From assembly GCF_900129765.1 (NCBI RefSeq), contig NZ_FQWU01000001.1, forward strand, positions 2,046,001 through 2,110,000: DNA of 64,000 nt, in the 5' to 3' direction. The notes beneath the pieces were generated by a model. That model saw only the letters and a list, made by a program, of their open reading frames with translations. It was not told the origin of the DNA and did not search any database. Positions within the stretch are counted from its first letter, which is position 1. Each line of letters opens with the position of its first letter. Below, in pieces: positions 61,966 through 64,000 of the stretch. The translations under genes were made by a program, and so were the position numbers. Source of the DNA: Massilia sp. CF038 (GTDB lineage: Bacteria > Pseudomonadota > Gammaproteobacteria > Burkholderiales > Burkholderiaceae_D).

Positions 61966-62008
61966 TAACTAGAATGTCATCTCAAGAAGCGGATTCGCAC
62001 GCTGTCTG

Positions 62009-62014
62009 TATACT
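62009..62014 (+). promoter_or_regulatory. -10 element for the YeeE-like gene pair
   Basis: TATACT sits 30 bases before the first YeeE gene start. No good -35 is seen at the normal distance, fitting a promoter that needs an activator at the upstream FNR-type box. Confidence 0.4.
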
Positions 62015-62043
62015 GCCAACGATCAAACCGAACAGGACATGCC

Positions 62044-62475
62044 ATGACGATTGACTCGATCCACTTCACACCCTGGACTGCACTGGCCGGCGGCGCCATG
62101 ATTGGACTGGCAGCCGTGCTGCTTCTGATCGCCAATGGCAGGATTGCCGGCATCAGCGGCATTGCGGGCGGATTGTTACGGCCCACCCGCGGCGATGTCG
62201 GGTGGCGCCTGGCGTTTCTGGCCGGTCTGGTGCTGTCGCCATTCGCGTATGGGCTGGCCGCGCCGTTGCCGACGGTGCAGGTGGACGCCAGCGGCCTGCT
62301 GCTGATTGTGGCGGGCTTGCTGGTGGGCGCGGGAACGCGCTACGGTTCAGGCTGCACCAGCGGTCACGGTGTGTGCGGCCTGTCGCGCCGGTCACCGCGC
62401 TCGATGGCGGCCACCGCTGCCTTCATGGGCGCGGGGTTTGTCACTGTGTATCATCTGCGGCACCTTGCCGCCTGA
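62044..62475 (+). CDS. YeeE/YedE-family sulfur transporter, first half-size subunit
   Basis: This 143-residue membrane protein has four to five helices and the signature GSGCTSGHGVCGLSRRS, whose cysteines are needed for thiosulfate transfer in the full-length YeeE/TsuA type. It corresponds to the N-terminal half of a full-size transporter; the other half is encoded 9 bases downstream. The ATG at 62044 has AGGAC upstream. The substrate is probably thiosulfate or a related sulfur compound; this is inferred from the family. Confidence 0.9.
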   Translation: MTIDSIHFTPWTALAGGAMIGLAAVLLLIANGRIAGISGIAGGLLRPTRGDVGWRLAFLAGLVLSPFAYGLAAPLPTVQVDASGLLLIVAGLLVGAGTRYGSGCTSGHGVCGLSRRSPRSMAATAAFMGAGFVTVYHLRHLAA

Positions 62476-62484
62476 GGTGGACTG

Positions 62485-62913
62485 ATGAAATCCTCCCTCA
62501 GCGCGCTGGCAGCCGGACTGCTGTTCGGCATTGGTTTGATCTTCTCGGGCATGAGCAATCCGGCCAAGGTGCTGGGCTTTCTTGACTTGGCAGGGCAGTG
62601 GGATCCCTCGCTGGCGTTTGTCATGGGTGGCGCCTTGCTTGTGGGCCTGGCCGCGTTTCCGTTTGCCGTGCGCATGCCACGCTCGCTCACCGGCGAAGCC
62701 ATGCAAATTCCCACGGCAACCCGGGTCGACCGCCGATTGATACTCGGCAGTGTGACCTTTGGCGCGGGCTGGGGTCTGGCAGGGTATTGCCCCGGCCCCG
62801 CACTGGCCTCGCTCGCGACGGGCGGCACGCAGACGCTGCTATTCTGCATTGCCATGGTCGCGGGGATGGCCTTGTTCGCTTGGATCGAAGGCGCGCGCGC
62901 CAGCCCGGGCTAG
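62485..62913 (+). CDS. YeeE/YedE-family sulfur transporter, second half-size subunit
   Basis: This 142-residue membrane protein has about four helices, the N-terminal motif GIGLIFSGMSNPAKVLGFLD and the cysteine motif WGLAGYCPGPALASL, which pairs with the Cys motif of the preceding subunit. The two-gene split form is common in proteobacteria. It starts 9 bases after the first subunit, with a GAGGTGG site. Together they probably form one sulfur-compound channel in the inner membrane. Confidence 0.9.
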   Translation: MKSSLSALAAGLLFGIGLIFSGMSNPAKVLGFLDLAGQWDPSLAFVMGGALLVGLAAFPFAVRMPRSLTGEAMQIPTATRVDRRLILGSVTFGAGWGLAGYCPGPALASLATGGTQTLLFCIAMVAGMALFAWIEGARASPG

Positions 62914-62918
62914 TCGCC

Positions 62919-64000
62919 TCAACGGTGGGCTGGCGGGCTGGTCTCTTCTTCGCCGGCCGGCGCCACGTCTCCGGCTTTTTCTGCGATCGGTCTGGCGTAG
63001 CGCACCAGCGAAACAAGCATCTTGCCCGGTTCCTCGTTGAACATTTCGTGCGCCGAGTTCTCGAACCAGACCAGCGCCTTCGATGGTGCTTTTACGCGCG
63101 CGTACCATTCTGCTGCAGCACTGGCCGACACGTTGTAGTCGTGCCGGCCGTTGAACAGGATGATCGGGCACTTGAAGCGGGTGTAGCTGGTGTAGTCGAG
63201 GCCGACCACGTCTGCCAGCAAATGTTCAGTTGAATAATCATTGGCTTTCCACATGGTGCTCAAATCAGCGTCGGTATATTCGGGCGCCAGACGCGCCGCG
63301 CGCCCTTCGTGTTTGGCATCCTTGCGCCCGTACACGGCGCCACCGTAGTAATTGAGCCACTTGCGTTGCTTGTAGACGTCGGAAAGTGCGGCTGCCCGTC
63401 CGGGCGCGGCGTAGTCGCCCAGCGCTTCCAGCTCCGAGATCGCCTGGTCGTTCTTGTCGCGGCGCGCGGCTGCCAATGCGAACTGCAGACCACGGCGCTC
63501 GCTTTCTGGCGCGCTGGAGATTTGTCCCATCCCGATGTAGGCATGCAGCCATTCCGGGTGGCGATGGGCGAGCTCAATACCAAGCACGCTTCCCCAGGAA
63601 TGCCCCAGTACGAAGATGCGCTCCTTGCCGAATTCGCGGCGCAGCCAGGTGACCATTTCCTCGGCGTCTTCAATCATCCGCGCCCGGTTCATGGTGGGGG
63701 CCACTTTGGCCGGATCATTGGCCGCGTACGTTTTGCCAGCGCCGCGCTGGTCCCATTGAACGACCGTGAAATAATCTTCCCAGCCACGCTGGAAATACCA
63801 GCTGGTCGGCATGGAGACAAACCCAGGCCCGCCGTGCAGCATCAACAAAACCGGATTGCGGCGATCGGTGCCGCGCACCGTAATCCATTGATCAATGCCG
63901 CCGATTCGCACCGCTTCCGTGCGTTCGATTCCCTGCGGCGTGACGATGCGCCGCATGTCGGCGATCAGCTTGACTGCTTCGGCGCGGCTGGCGGGACTTT
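62919..64000 (-). CDS. Proline-iminopeptidase-like alpha/beta hydrolase (5' end cut by window edge)
   Basis: The visible ~360 residues form an alpha/beta hydrolase of peptidase family S33. There is an oxyanion loop LMLHGGPGFV, a WDQRGAGKT segment, the nucleophile elbow VLGHSWGSVLG, the acid in FNGRHDYNVS and the histidine in ENSAHEMFNEEPG. An internal ATG at 63956 is not the true start: the frame stays open to the window edge and reads RAEAVKLIADMRRIVTP, which fits the usual N-terminal part of the family, so the start lies outside. The gene is convergent with the YeeE pair. The substrate is unknown; prolyl aminopeptidase or tripeptidyl activity is possible. Confidence 0.9.
   Translation of the reverse strand, partial: SPASRAEAVKLIADMRRIVTPQGIERTEAVRIGGIDQWITVRGTDRRNPVLLMLHGGPGFVSMPTSWYFQRGWEDYFTVVQWDQRGAGKTYAANDPAKVAPTMNRARMIEDAEEMVTWLRREFGKERIFVLGHSWGSVLGIELAHRHPEWLHAYIGMGQISSAPESERRGLQFALAAARRDKNDQAISELEALGDYAAPGRAAALSDVYKQRKWLNYYGGAVYGRKDAKHEGRAARLAPEYTDADLSTMWKANDYSTEHLLADVVGLDYTSYTRFKCPIILFNGRHDYNVSASAAAEWYARVKAPSKALVWFENSAHEMFNEEPGKMLVSLVRYARPIAEKAGDVAPAGEEETSPPAHR

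Noticed and set aside
63954-63956. ATG as the start of the last hydrolase gene
   Set aside because: The frame stays open upstream to the window edge and the residues there fit the family's N-terminus, so the gene is cut by the window instead.

Overview
The window is high-GC DNA, densely packed and intron-free, with short intergenic gaps. The gene families point to a betaproteobacterium of the Burkholderiales, most likely the Oxalobacteraceae (Massilia/Duganella/Telluria group). The clues are an XrtA/PEP-CTERM exopolysaccharide locus with PrsR and PrsT, two PEP-CTERM proteins, an N-acyl amino acid synthase of the exosortase-linked type, and a yeaG-yeaH-ycgB-like stress operon. This placement is inferred from gene content, not from a database search.

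Layout. 0-3.2 kb: a minus-strand run nadB - EamA transporter - Sir2 deacetylase, the last running off the left edge. 3.4-21.5 kb: an exopolysaccharide/exosortase-associated region holding an initiating sugar transferase, the sigma-54 activator PrsR, the two exosortase-associated hydrolases, a degenerate polysaccharide deacetylase, two glycosyltransferases, the tyrosine kinase and chain-length protein pair, a PEP-CTERM protein with a textbook sigma-54 promoter, an N-acyl amino acid synthase plus a VAO-type flavin oxidase, the TPR lipoprotein PrsT, and a WbpP-like UDP-sugar epimerase. The exosortase itself, the PrsK kinase, the flippase and the polymerase are not here, so the locus is split or continues elsewhere.

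21.5-28.8 kb: the stress operon prkA-yeaH-spoVR, a stress-type flavin-binding protein, a DUF445 membrane protein and a second PEP-CTERM protein ended by a very strong bidirectional terminator. 28.8-43 kb: accessory genes, namely an M23-like peptidase with five C-terminal tandem repeats, a giant AsmA-like DUF748 protein, a small exported protein coupled to a zinc-dependent phospholipase C-like protein, a periplasmic solute-binding protein, a divergent LysR/MFS pair, and a papain-like protease fused to an alpha/beta hydrolase. A REP-like palindrome separates these from a CzcICBA-type metal efflux operon (43.1-49.2 kb).

49.2-64 kb: a divergent cupin/MarR pair with a perfect operator-like palindrome and a downstream FAD monooxygenase; an operon of two large metallopeptidase-like proteins (one with an HExxxH motif, one with HExxH-x18-E) that share a C-terminal module and lack signal peptides; a YbjJ-like MFS protein; a DUF418 membrane protein; a TonB-dependent receptor carrying the copper-site signature CxxxM...HxM of OprC-like receptors; a split YeeE/YedE sulfur transporter pair; and a 5'-truncated proline-iminopeptidase-like hydrolase. 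Two FNR/Anr-type boxes lie between the copper receptor and the sulfur transporters.

The least explained parts are the paired metallopeptidases (52-57 kb), the protease-hydrolase fusion (40.8-42.9 kb), and the fee-like N-acyl amino acid gene pair embedded in the exosortase region (15-17.4 kb).
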